Part shown: piece after piece, positions 35,059-43,721 of the stretch
Numbering within the stretch: position 1 is the stretch's first letter
Layout of the letters: the number at the start of each line of letters is the position of its first letter
DNA from: Desulfobacteraceae bacterium
GTDB lineage: Bacteria > Desulfobacterota > Desulfobacteria > Desulfobacterales > Desulfosalsimonadaceae
Direction of reading: 5' to 3'
DNA: 64,000 nt
Assembly: GCA_011390465.1 (NCBI GenBank)
Contig: JAABSH010000003.1
Coordinates: 1 to 64,000 of the forward strand
Translations under genes and position numbers: made by a program
Notes under the pieces: generated by a model
Told to the model about the DNA's origin: nothing
Databases searched by the model: none
Seen by the model: the letters and a program-made list of their open reading frames with translations, nothing else

Positions 35059-35200
35059 TTCACCGCAAAGGCGCAAAGAGCGCAAAGTAAAAAACTAATT
35101 GCGCTTCGCGCTTCTGCGAAGCAGAAGAACCCGTTTTTGCGCGCAGCGCTTATCTTCTTTCTTTTTCTTTTCTTTGCGTCCTCTGCGTCTTTGCGGTGAA
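35059..35200. repeat. BREX junction repeat D
   Basis: Left end TTCACCGCAAAGGCGCAAAG and right end CTTTGCGTCCTCTGCGTCTT plus TGCGGTGAA, with GCGCTTCGCGC and TCTGCGAAGCAGA palindromes inside. It fills the gap between pglX and the GxxExxY gene. Confidence 0.85.
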
Positions 35201-35210
35201 TTTTTCTGGA

Positions 35211-35594
35211 TTACAAACCGTTTACAATCCGCTTTATCCCATTCTTCAATACCGGAACATTGAAATTGATCAACATTCCAAGTTTCAGGCCCGATAGTTT
35301 AAGATACGTCAAAAGCTGGGCTTCATGGATTGGTTCAATTGTCTGAACCGCTTTCAGTTCAAGAACAACCATATTTTCGACCAGCACATCCAGCCGGTAC
35401 CCACAATCCAACTTCACCTTTTTATATTCCACCGGCAGGGGCTTCTGGCATTGAAAATTAATTTTACGAAGTGAAAGCTCATGACACAGGCATTCTTCAT
35501 AAGCAGATTCAAGGAGACCCGGCCCCAGGTTTTTATGTACTTCAATAGCAGCGCCGATAATTTCCCTGGATAGCTTATCTTCTTTTTTTATCAT
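35211..35594 (-). CDS. GxxExxY-family protein (PD-(D/E)xK-like)
   Basis: 127 residues. The family-naming motif is GLLESAYE; a restriction-endonuclease-like core is suggested by YRLDVLV...VVLELKA (Asp, Glu-x-Lys) and the end [11 protein letters not shown]. Members are widespread, often adjacent to mobile DNA, and their activity is not established. It sits between brxC and pglX, flanked on both sides by hairpin repeats, as if inserted as a cassette. Confidence 0.85.
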   Translation of the reverse strand: MIKKEDKLSREIIGAAIEVHKNLGPGLLESAYEECLCHELSLRKINFQCQKPLPVEYKKVKLDCGYRLDVLVENMVVLELKAVQTIEPIHEAQLLTYLKLSGLKLGMLINFNVPVLKNGIKRIVNGL

Positions 35595-35603
35595 TTCTTA
35601 TTT

Positions 35604-35677
35604 TCTCACTGCGAAAGTGTGTTTTGCGCGTAGCGCTTTTCTTTTTTTCTTTGCGTCCTCTGCGTCTTTGCGGTGAA
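35604..35677. repeat. BREX junction repeat E (degenerate)
   Basis: Left end TCTCACTGCGAAAG is diverged; right end CTTTGCGTCCTCTGCGTCTT plus TGCGGTGAA is identical to repeat D. It lies between the GxxExxY gene and brxC. Confidence 0.7.
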
Positions 35678-35699
35678 TATTTTTTTGGCGGCTCTGCGG

Positions 35700-38600
35700 T
35701 TAGATTATTTTCACTCGAATATCATTCTTCACCGCATCCAGCAGCACATCCTTCACGCTGTCCACATATTCATTAACGTCTGCTTCTGTTTCCAGGTATA
35801 CCTTATTTACAAATGATGTTGGATCTACTGTTCTGGTTTTTTTGGGGTCAACTTTTGGTTGAAACTCATTTTCAATTTTATCGAGTGAATCTTCAAATAA
35901 ATCATGGGTTTCTGATGTTGTATAAGATATTTCCGGAATGCTGTATTCTGCCTGAATCTTTTTCTTTACCTGCTGAAAAGGATGCAAAATTTCACCCCGA
36001 AGATTCTCTCCGGCTTTGTATTTATCCAGCTCTGCCTTTAACTGGTCAATTTTTGCATCCACTTTGCTTTCCGCTGCTGCCTGCTGTTTTTGCAGCAATT
36101 CTTTGTTTACAGTATCCACCCGTAAAATCAATGACTCCACTTCCTTGATCATGGCATAAGGGTGAGGCGCTTTTTTAATCTCAACCATCCGTTTTAAGGC
36201 GCTGGCGGCATCCACGTTTTTATCAAGGGCGGATTTATTGGGCATAAAGCGATTTAGAGAACTTCTGAGACTTTCCCATGTGGATCGCTGATTGGTATAA
36301 AAATCCGTAACGGTCTGGATATCTTCTTCCGCATCCAACAGGTCCTCTTTAGCCGCATTAAACGCTTTGATACATTCATAGGCATCATGTATTTTTGTGA
36401 TCCTGACAATGATTGCCAGGCAGTCATCCATTTCCTGCTTTCCAGGGTAATTGCCGGTATCTGCCAGAGGTTTGAATTTTTTAAGGGTTGAAGACCATTT
36501 TTCAAGGCTGTCTGCAACATGCTGTCTGAGTTTTTCCTTACTGTCCGGGGGGATGGCTCCAAACAGGTCTTTGGCCAGCTTTTTGGCATTGTTCAGTGTT
36601 TTCTGGTCAATGATCGGGGTTTCAATAATTTTAACTGTTTTCCACTGATGGGTTTTGGAAAGCGGGGCAATGGCATCTTTGGGGGTGATTTTTGTTTCAT
36701 CCACCACCAGTTTGATATTGCCGGCCATAAACAGTTTGGCCACCAGGATGACCACCTGAAAATCTCCCCATCCATAGGGTCTTTTGGTAAAGTGTTTGAC
36801 CAGCTCATCTAAAACGACCGGATGGTTGATGGCGGTTTTACCATGAATATAGTTTTTGACCTCTTTTAGATCCGGTTTAATATTTGGGGGCTCTTTTTCC
36901 TTAAGATCCAGAGACAGTTGATGTTGGGCCACATCATCGGACATCAGAATCTGTTTTATTTCTTTTAGCGGATCACTGGCAACATAGGTGAGATACGAAA
37001 ACTTGCTGAAGATATTTTTGACCAAATAATCAAATCCCTCATTGATCGCCTTTGTGGTTGTCTGGCCGTCAATATCAAGCTTTTTACCCAGGGCATAAAA
37101 CTCCGCCCGTGCCATCAGGTCATCCAGCAACTCAATGAGCCGATCTTTTCTTTCCCGGTTTTCATCGGCCCGGTCCCGAATGATCTGTTTTAAGCTGGCA
37201 GAGGCGGATGCGTCACTTTTATCTTGAATGTATTTTTTCACCTGAAGGTACAGCCGGATTTCATCAATCAGGGTTTTATCGTCATCCAGTTTGACGATCA
37301 GGTTGCCGTCTTTGCCGGAGCTGTATAAATTGCATTTTGCCGGAATAAAGAGCGTGTATTCATCATGCAGCGGGCTGATAATTTCAAGGCCCAGATCATC
37401 CTGGAGTTCTTTTCCCCAGAAACGGTCATCACAGATCCGGTTAAATGCATAATCCCGATTATACGCCATGTATTTATGCTTGGTTTTACCTTTTAAAATA
37501 TCATCAAAAATAATATCTCCCATCAGTTCCGTTTCAGCGGTAGATGATATTTCAACATTTTTGATTTCCCGGGAGACTTCCCGCTCCTCATTGGTAAGGA
37601 AAAAATACAGATCCCCGTTGCGGTTGATAAGGGTTTCTTTTTCAAGGCGCTGCAAAGATGCTTCAATTTTTCTTTTGAGATTGATTCTGTCCGCGTCCAC
37701 CTGATCGATACAGAGGGTTACCAGGTTTTCCACGTTGGGCTTGATGATGTCCACATAACGAATCAGAAACAGGGCCTGCAACACATTGATATCAAAGTCA
37801 GCCTCCAGGCCGGCATTGCCTTTTGCCTGGTCAATGCTGCGTTTAACGGACGTGTCTAAAAAGCTTTCAATACAGGGATAAAATTCATAGAGCGGCACCA
37901 GGGACCCGATTTCTTTATCTGAAATATTGACCGCCGAAGACTGGAAGGCATCAAGCATGGACCGTTCACCACGGCTTAAATGCAGGCCTGTGGCGCCGGC
38001 TTTGCGGATGGATTCGAAAATTTTCTGTACCAGTTGAAAATGATACGGAGTAAAAGGGTATGTTTTAACGAAATCGTTTTTAGATGAATAATTTTTCAAC
38101 GTGCTGGTGTCATAAGAGAAGCTTAGCTGATTTTTCAGGATATCGCCTTTTTCATCAAACAGCTTTTCAAGCAGCGGAACCGCCTCTTTATCCTTGTCAA
38201 GCAGCCGGGCATGGATGACTTCATCGGTATTGGCGCTGGATAAAGACAGGCGGGTATTAAAACGCCCCTGAATTTTTGAAAAATCATTTGCCTTGGATGC
38301 AACAAGGCCATCGATGACTTTTTCAATATCTTCCTGAGAGGTGACCAGAACCCAGGCTCTTCCATTACAAAGCCTGCCCAGATCTTCAACAATCGTCTGG
38401 AGATTTAACATCAGATGGGTGTCCTGGCCGATAAACTGCCCGATTTCATCCACCAGAAAGACAATGCGATGGTCTTTTGATCTGGAATCCAGGTATTCGT
38501 TGACCCGCTTAGCAAAGTTTTCAACTGATACAATCAGGTTTTTTTCTGAATGCTCAAAATATTCGGCTGCGGCTTCCCTGCTTTTGCCCAAGACATCGGA

Positions 38601-39272
38601 AAGTGCTTCCACAATTTCGTCTTGCAGCAGACTGTAGGCATCCCGCTCATCTTCCCATTTTGCGCCGTATATTTTCTCGAACTTTTCTTTAAAGGCTTCA
38701 TACTTTCCTTTTTTACTCAGGTAACGTTCGATCTCCGCCAGGTGGAGAGACTGGCTGCAAAATCCCAGTTTTTCATTAAACACCCGCCAGAACACAGAGA
38801 GCAGGGCGGTTCTTCCGTCATTGGCATCTGCACGACTGTCTATGTTAAAGAGAATAACGTCCGTGTCATCACCGACAACTCGTTTAATGTCGCCAAACAG
38901 CATGGGGTCTTTAATTTTGGCTTTAAAAAAATCAAGCGCACGTTTTGCTTCTTCTGTTTCCGGAGAAACTGTTTCTCTGTTACCCAGCAGGTATGACAGT
39001 ATTTTGAGGAAGTGGGATTTACCGGACCCGAAAAAACCGGAGATCCATACAGCCATCCGGCCTGTGATTGCCGGGTCTGTTTTCATGCCGTATTTTGCGT
39101 CGGTGGCCGCAAGATAGGCTTTGATAAATTCCCTGAGATACTGATCCAGTTCACGGGTAATAACAAATTCATCAAGCTCCTGCCATATAACTGATTCATC
39201 GAGTTGTTCAGCCTTAACAACCCCATTGATGGTGCGGGAAATGGGTTTTTTGAAAATGTTTTTGATTTGCAT
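35700..39272 (-). CDS. brxC: BREX ATPase BrxC
   Basis: 1190 residues. P-loop GFFGSGKSHFLK at about residue 79, a Walker B-like IVFLVDEIGQFIG near 270, and long helical C-terminal regions with coiled coil (LQKQQAAAESKVDAKIDQLK). This is the large BREX ATPase required for defence and for methylation in the systems studied. AGGAAG precedes the ATG. Length is as expected. Confidence 0.94.
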   Translation of the reverse strand: MQIKNIFKKPISRTINGVVKAEQLDESVIWQELDEFVITRELDQYLREFIKAYLAATDAKYGMKTDPAITGRMAVWISGFFGSGKSHFLKILSYLLGNRETVSPETEEAKRALDFFKAKIKDPMLFGDIKRVVGDDTDVILFNIDSRADANDGRTALLSVFWRVFNEKLGFCSQSLHLAEIERYLSKKGKYEAFKEKFEKIYGAKWEDERDAYSLLQDEIVEALSDVLGKSREAAAEYFEHSEKNLIVSVENFAKRVNEYLDSRSKDHRIVFLVDEIGQFIGQDTHLMLNLQTIVEDLGRLCNGRAWVLVTSQEDIEKVIDGLVASKANDFSKIQGRFNTRLSLSSANTDEVIHARLLDKDKEAVPLLEKLFDEKGDILKNQLSFSYDTSTLKNYSSKNDFVKTYPFTPYHFQLVQKIFESIRKAGATGLHLSRGERSMLDAFQSSAVNISDKEIGSLVPLYEFYPCIESFLDTSVKRSIDQAKGNAGLEADFDINVLQALFLIRYVDIIKPNVENLVTLCIDQVDADRINLKRKIEASLQRLEKETLINRNGDLYFFLTNEEREVSREIKNVEISSTAETELMGDIIFDDILKGKTKHKYMAYNRDYAFNRICDDRFWGKELQDDLGLEIISPLHDEYTLFIPAKCNLYSSGKDGNLIVKLDDDKTLIDEIRLYLQVKKYIQDKSDASASASLKQIIRDRADENRERKDRLIELLDDLMARAEFYALGKKLDIDGQTTTKAINEGFDYLVKNIFSKFSYLTYVASDPLKEIKQILMSDDVAQHQLSLDLKEKEPPNIKPDLKEVKNYIHGKTAINHPVVLDELVKHFTKRPYGWGDFQVVILVAKLFMAGNIKLVVDETKITPKDAIAPLSKTHQWKTVKIIETPIIDQKTLNNAKKLAKDLFGAIPPDSKEKLRQHVADSLEKWSSTLKKFKPLADTGNYPGKQEMDDCLAIIVRITKIHDAYECIKAFNAAKEDLLDAEEDIQTVTDFYTNQRSTWESLRSSLNRFMPNKSALDKNVDAASALKRMVEIKKAPHPYAMIKEVESLILRVDTVNKELLQKQQAAAESKVDAKIDQLKAELDKYKAGENLRGEILHPFQQVKKKIQAEYSIPEISYTTSETHDLFEDSLDKIENEFQPKVDPKKTRTVDPTSFVNKVYLETEADVNEYVDSVKDVLLDAVKNDIRVKII

Positions 39273-39295
39273 TGAAAAACTTCCTTTTTTATTTT

Positions 39296-39412
39296 TTCAC
39301 CGCAAAGGCGCAAAGATCGCAAAGGGTATTTTTCCGCTTCGCGGAAGGACCATTTTTTTGCGCGAAGCGCTATTTTTTCTTTTCTTTGCGCCCTCTGCGT
39401 CTTTGCGGTGAA
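39296..39412. repeat. BREX junction repeat F
   Basis: TTCACCGCAAAGGCGCAAAG at the left, CTTTGCGCCCTCTGCGTCTT plus TGCGGTGAA at the right, with CGCTTCGCG and GCGCGAAGCGC inside. It fills the gap between brxC and brxB. Confidence 0.85.
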
Positions 39413-39421
39413 TTTTTTTTA

Positions 39422-39994
39422 TTACACCACCAGCTGAAACGCCCGGTAATAGTTCGCTTCTTTCAATTTGCCGAAAAGCCTTAGTCCCTGTCCGGTATAA
39501 ATACCAGGATAAAACATCACCAAAGGCGTATCTCCCATAAGGGGATGCAGGTTATTTAAAAGATTGTGACTTCGAAGCAAGGGATAAGCATTGCCCACCC
39601 CTGAAACCAGGATAAGGTCCTGATGTTCCGGATCAGCAGCATCAACAAAGGCTTTGGCGATATTTTTAGGATCTAACGGGCTTTTGATTTTTTTTAAAAG
39701 TTCCTGATCCCCTTTTTGTTTCTGCATGGTCAGCACACGATCCAGCAGTTTACGGGATTTCAGGTAATCAAGAATCAGTTCGAATAAATTGATATGTTTA
39801 AATTTGAGAGACGGTTTTCGTTTGGGAAGCTGGCGGAGCACAAATTGGATATGATCTCTCATTTCCAGTTCATGTTCTGGCGGGTAATCAAAGATATAAA
39901 ATCCGATTTCCTTACCAAGACCTTTATTTTGCAGTAATTCATCAGATGTTAGACGATCAAGAATATTGTCAAGTCGAGTTTTAAAGGTGTTCAT
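39422..39994 (-). CDS. brxB: BREX protein BrxB
   Basis: 190 residues, matching the DUF1788 BrxB family in size and in the conserved stretches FYIFDYPPEHE, LVSGVGNAYPLLRSH and VMFYPGIYTGQGLRLFG. It is required for BREX in studied systems; mechanism unclear. It starts 15 bases after brxA, so the two are translated together. Confidence 0.92.
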   Translation of the reverse strand: MNTFKTRLDNILDRLTSDELLQNKGLGKEIGFYIFDYPPEHELEMRDHIQFVLRQLPKRKPSLKFKHINLFELILDYLKSRKLLDRVLTMQKQKGDQELLKKIKSPLDPKNIAKAFVDAADPEHQDLILVSGVGNAYPLLRSHNLLNNLHPLMGDTPLVMFYPGIYTGQGLRLFGKLKEANYYRAFQLVV

Positions 39995-40009
39995 TGGCAG
40001 CCTGTTTTA

Positions 40010-40618
40010 TTACTGGGTTATATTCATACAGCGTAAGACGTATTCCTCCGAATTTTTCACAAGGTACTTTTTCACTTCAGGTATAATGGAAACCGGCAGC
40101 AGTTTGAGGGAACGGGTCGTATCAATGTATTTGGATTCTGCAAGGATGCGAAAGACAACCTGCTTCAGCTTTGCCATGGTCGTGTCCGTCCAGGTGCCGA
40201 TGGCCGGTTCTTTTTGAATGCAGGTTTCGATAAAAGCGTTCCAGTCTGTTGTCGAAATGTGGGTCGCAAAGGTTTGCCAGTAGCGCCGTATCACCTGATC
40301 CATAAAATCGCCAAGAATATGGCTGTGTTTGATTGTAGCCGCAAGAATTGCCTGGGTGGCCGCATCATTGGAGCCCTGGTCGATCATTTCCCAGAGTGCC
40401 GGCGTCATCAGGGACAATCGATTTCTGATGAGTTTTGCCTGGCGTTTTGCCGCCGCAGGTGATCGTTTCTGAAGCACATTATCAATGACAATCGCCTGAT
40501 GCCATGTGTCTTCATCGGCATTGGCCATGAGCAGGCGGGCGATATGCCGGCTTTCGGGGATAAGGAGCGATCCGGCAACAATTTCGCCGTTATAGATTTG
40601 CAATGGGTCTTCTGTCAT
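40010..40618 (-). CDS. brxA: BREX protein BrxA
   Basis: 202 residues, DUF1819/BrxA family: early YNGEIVAGSLLIPESRHIARLL, helical middle, and late EVKKYLVKNSEEYVLRCM. BrxA is a small DNA-binding protein of the BREX core. It is the first gene of the locus and faces the 345-base gap that should hold the promoter. Confidence 0.92.
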   Translation of the reverse strand: MTEDPLQIYNGEIVAGSLLIPESRHIARLLMANADEDTWHQAIVIDNVLQKRSPAAAKRQAKLIRNRLSLMTPALWEMIDQGSNDAATQAILAATIKHSHILGDFMDQVIRRYWQTFATHISTTDWNAFIETCIQKEPAIGTWTDTTMAKLKQVVFRILAESKYIDTTRSLKLLPVSIIPEVKKYLVKNSEEYVLRCMNITQ

Positions 40619-40963
40619 TAACGTGAAAAGGGCCTGTTTGGTGATGGTTTTTATGAAACTTTATTCATATCATGAACGGCTTGCCCATTCAATCAGTTTG
40701 ATTTTTTAGCAAACGGTTCTCCGATAATAGGGTCGTCATCGTAAAGTGGTCGAAACGATGATAAGGGCCGCAATTTCCAAGAGAAAGGTGGTCCGTTTTA
40801 AAATTTCAGATAAATTGAAGGGCCAGCTGAATGGGGGACAGGGCAGGGGATGAAGAAAAAGATATCGTCGGGGGCCGGTGTTATTTAAAAAACAAAAGTT
40901 TATAACGAATATTTTGAAAAAACAGAATAAGAACTTTTTGTTAAATATTTTCAAATAGTTGAA
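40619..40963. other. Leader region between brxA and tRNA-Ser(CGA)
   Basis: No gene seen. It must contain the promoter of the minus-strand BREX operon. A palindrome TCATCGT...ACGATGA (about 40737-40760) and a minus-strand TATTAT (40724-40729) are possible operator and -10 elements, but no good -35 pairs with it. The part near the tRNA is A/T-rich. Confidence 0.4.
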
Positions 40964-41051
40964 TGGCGGAGAGGGTGGGATTTGAACCCACGATCCCGTG
41001 AGGGATACCGCTTTTCGAGAGCGGCGCCTTCAGCCGCTCGGCCACCTCTCC
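40964..41051 (-). tRNA. tRNA-Ser, anticodon CGA
   Basis: An 88-base gene with encoded CCA. Acceptor GGAGAGG/CCTCTCC, T arm GTGGG-TTCAAAT-CCCAC, anticodon loop CTCTCGAAAAG with CGA (reads UCG), and a long variable arm (GTATCCCTCACGGGAT). Its 3' end faces the start of the BREX locus. Confidence 0.95.
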
Positions 41052-41119
41052 GTAAGATTTGTTTTTTTGCAGGCTGGTCAGCTGAATATGTGCGTATTTT
41101 TTGTGCTTCAGTACCTGTT

Positions 41120-41899
41120 TTACCCTGGTGTGTCAAATAAAAAGTCTTTATCTTCGCCATCCGCGGAAGATGCCGCGTCCATTTCAAATATCCGTCTGGC
41201 CGCATTTGAATATCCGCCCTTCCTGTTATAGATAACAAACGGCGGGGGGATGTCAAGGCCGGAACGGCCGCCTTTAACGCCTTTGACAAGCACCCGCCGG
41301 GCAGGGGTGTCCGGTTTTGAATAGATAGCAATCAGTTGTCTGGGTTCAATGTCAACGGCGCGCATCCGGCTCATGAGTTCCGGTACCCGGGCCGGCGGAT
41401 AGATGATCTGCATTTGTCCCATGGGAGAGAGCATTTTGGCGGAGATCGAAATGATATCCCGGAGTGTTATTTTAATTTCATGCCGGGCAATGGCGGCAGC
41501 CGGATCAGGGTTGATCCGGCCCCGGAATTGTTCTATGTGCGGCGGATTGCAGATCACTGTATCCACTGTGCCGCTAGTGGCCGCAGGTGACAGCGCCGCC
41601 ATATCCTGATGCAGGATTGTCACCCGGTGCGACAAAAGGTTTTCCCGGACATTACTGCTGGCGACGGTTGCAAGGGACTTCTGAATTTCCACCCCAAAAA
41701 CAGTGATTTCCGGGTGCCGGTGGGCCAGAATCAGCGCCACAACACCGCACCCCGTGCCCAAATCCAGGACCCGGCCGCTGGGGGGGATATCCGCCAGTCC
41801 GGCAAGAACCAGGGCATCCATGGAAAACCGGTATCCGGTTCGGGGCTGCCGGATTTTCAGCCCGGGCCCGGGCCGGTGGCGTGGTGTTTTTGCTGTCAC
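41120..41899 (-). CDS. TrmN6-like tRNA adenine methyltransferase
   Basis: 259 residues from a GTG start. Small-domain SAM methyltransferase with motif I VLDLGTGCGVVALILA and the N6-adenine motif CNPPHIEQ. It begins with RQPRTGYRFSMDALVLAGL, the pattern seen in tRNA1(Val) A37 N6-methyltransferases (YfiC/TrmN6). NPPH replaces the usual NPPY/NPPF. It follows the DUF721 gene by seven bases, so both are one operon. Confidence 0.78.
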   Translation of the reverse strand: MTAKTPRHRPGPGLKIRQPRTGYRFSMDALVLAGLADIPPSGRVLDLGTGCGVVALILAHRHPEITVFGVEIQKSLATVASSNVRENLLSHRVTILHQDMAALSPAATSGTVDTVICNPPHIEQFRGRINPDPAAAIARHEIKITLRDIISISAKMLSPMGQMQIIYPPARVPELMSRMRAVDIEPRQLIAIYSKPDTPARRVLVKGVKGGRSGLDIPPPFVIYNRKGGYSNAARRIFEMDAASSADGEDKDFLFDTPG

Positions 41900-41906
41900 G
41901 GGACCG

Positions 41907-42224
41907 TCAGAACTGGCCGGTGGTGATTTTGAGTTCCGACACCAGGACCTGGCGGGCTTCGGAATTGATCACCTGGATAATGTCTTTTGCAAGAAACCGG
42001 AGCTGATGGGTCAAGGTTGAGCTTTTCACCACAACCAGAAGGGTGCCGGTTCTGAAGGCCGCCGGCTGGGCATGGGCGGTAATCAGCGGGTCCAGTTCCG
42101 CATTCCAGATATTTTTAATGCGCGCCAGTTCAGCGCAGGATTCCCGTCGGCAGCTTTTAATGACCGTTGCAAGGACATCCTTTATATGGGCATATGGGGC
42201 ATTTGCAGGGCGATGGGGTGCCAT
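41907..42224 (-). CDS. DUF721 / DciA-like protein
   Basis: 105 residues with the DUF721 pattern: IKNIWNAEL, a central LLVVVKSSTLTHQLRFL strand-helix and a short basic end. Some members (DciA) load the replicative helicase. Likely soluble and DNA-associated. No strong ribosome site. It is the first gene of a two-gene minus-strand operon. Confidence 0.75.
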   Translation of the reverse strand: MAPHRPANAPYAHIKDVLATVIKSCRRESCAELARIKNIWNAELDPLITAHAQPAAFRTGTLLVVVKSSTLTHQLRFLAKDIIQVINSEARQVLVSELKITTGQF

Positions 42225-42668
42225 GGTTTATCGGGACCGTTCCTCGGATATTGCTTTTGTGTTGGTTTTTCTGTTTTTCGACCGGATTATACGCTGAATC
42301 AGCGGGTGCCGTCAACAGCGGCTTTTCAAAGGATGCCTGTAACGGGTTTCGGGAACGGGTTTTTGTAAGGGCTTTCAGGATTCATCGCCGGGAAATTTGG
42401 AAGGGATATCAGGGGGTTTGGCCGGAATTTTGATCGGGGTTTTTCAGGTATTCTCCGGTTTTCCACAGCAATGCCGGGATATGGCATTTTATCCGGTTTT
42501 TCTTGACTTACGGCCGGATGTTATTTAAAAGATTAGTAATAATCATTCCGCACGTCTTTTCTCGATTTTCCATTTTTATTCTATCGTGGTATTGCTTGCG
42601 GTATTGTATTTTTAAAACGCCTTTTGTGAGGGGACAGGTATTTATTTAATCATGAACAGGAAAATATT
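42225..42668. other. Divergent intergenic region before hflK
   Basis: 444 bases without a convincing gene. A possible plus-strand promoter TTGACT-17-TAAAAG lies at 42503-42531; the -10 is poor. The stretch 42225-42450 shows no recognisable structure. It separates the DUF721 operon (minus) from hflKC (plus). Confidence 0.45.
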
Positions 42669-43721
42669 ATGAATTGGGATTGGGAAAAACTTCAGCAGAA
42701 ACAAAAACAAAGAGGTACCGGTAGTAGCGGGGGCGGGCCCAAGCCGCCGCAGATGGATGAAATTGTTGAAAAATTTAAAGGATTTAAGCTTCCCGGCGGA
42801 TGGCTGCTGCTGATTCTGGCCGGGGTGGTGCTTTTTTTCGGCACATCCATGGTGTATACGGTGGATGTTAACGAAGTGGGCGTGGTCCAGCGGTTTGGCA
42901 AATACATCCGCACTGAGATGCCGGGGCTGAATTTTAAACTGCCCGCAGGCGTTGAAAAAGTGACCAAGGTAAAAACCAAACGGGTCTACAAGGAAGAATT
43001 CGGTTTAAGTACCGGATCATCCCGGGCCGCGCGCTTTGCTTCCAACACGGAATCCATTGATGAATCCCTGATGCTCACCGGCGATCTCAATGTGGGGGTG
43101 GTGCCCTGGATTGTGCAGTACCGGATCAAGGATCCGTATCGGTATTTGTTCAGGGTACGGAATGTGACGCAGTTTCTGCGGGATATGTCTGAAGCGTCTA
43201 TGCGGCTGGTGGTGGGGGACCGCAGCATCAATGAAGTGATCAGCAACCGGGAGGAGATTGCAGACGCGGCCCAGGTCTGGCTGCAGAAAGAACTCAATGA
43301 GGCGGAAACCGGTATTGAAATTGATACGGTGGAGCTGGGCAACACCAATGTGCCCGTGCCGGTGCAGGATTCGTTCAACAAGGTGAACCAGGCGGTGCAG
43401 GAAAAGGAAAAATTGATTTATCAGGCCATGGAAGAATACAACCGGGTGATCCCCCGGGCCCGGGGGGAAGCGGAACAGACCATTAAAAGCGCGGAAGGGT
43501 ATTCCAGTGAGCGGGTGAATCAGGCAAAAGGTGACGCGGCCCGGTTTATCTCCCAGTATGAGGAATATGCCAAGGCCAAGGAGGTTACCCGCCGCAGGCT
43601 GTATCTGGAAATGGTGGAACTGGTGTTTCCGGAATTGGGGGAACTTTACATCATTGATTCGGACCAGAAAAATGTGCTGCCGCTCTTGAATCTTGGCGAT
43701 AAATGGGGGTTACAGAAATGA
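42669..43721 (+). CDS. hflK: FtsH-protease modulator HflK
   Basis: 350 residues. A short Gly/Gln-rich cytoplasmic N-terminus, one membrane helix (about 42-62, LLLILAGVVLFFG), then an SPFH/band 7 domain with VQRFGKYIRTEMPGLNFKLP and a long helical region (EYNRVIPRARGEAEQTI). With HflC it forms a ring around membrane protease FtsH and limits its action. It shares an ATGA overlap with hflC. Confidence 0.92.
   Translation: MNWDWEKLQQKQKQRGTGSSGGGPKPPQMDEIVEKFKGFKLPGGWLLLILAGVVLFFGTSMVYTVDVNEVGVVQRFGKYIRTEMPGLNFKLPAGVEKVTKVKTKRVYKEEFGLSTGSSRAARFASNTESIDESLMLTGDLNVGVVPWIVQYRIKDPYRYLFRVRNVTQFLRDMSEASMRLVVGDRSINEVISNREEIADAAQVWLQKELNEAETGIEIDTVELGNTNVPVPVQDSFNKVNQAVQEKEKLIYQAMEEYNRVIPRARGEAEQTIKSAEGYSSERVNQAKGDAARFISQYEEYAKAKEVTRRRLYLEMVELVFPELGELYIIDSDQKNVLPLLNLGDKWGLQK

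Noticed and set aside
25546-39412. Repeats considered as CRISPR array
   Set aside because: The copies are kilobases apart, lie in gene gaps, vary in length and have no spacers or cas genes.
40736-40954. 72-codon minus-strand ORF before brxA
   Set aside because: Phe/Leu-rich translation of A/T-rich DNA, no ribosome site, occupies the likely promoter region.
40951-41331. Minus-strand ORF of 126 codons over tRNA-Ser(CGA) and the methyltransferase 3' end
   Set aside because: Overlaps both a clear tRNA and a clear gene in another frame.
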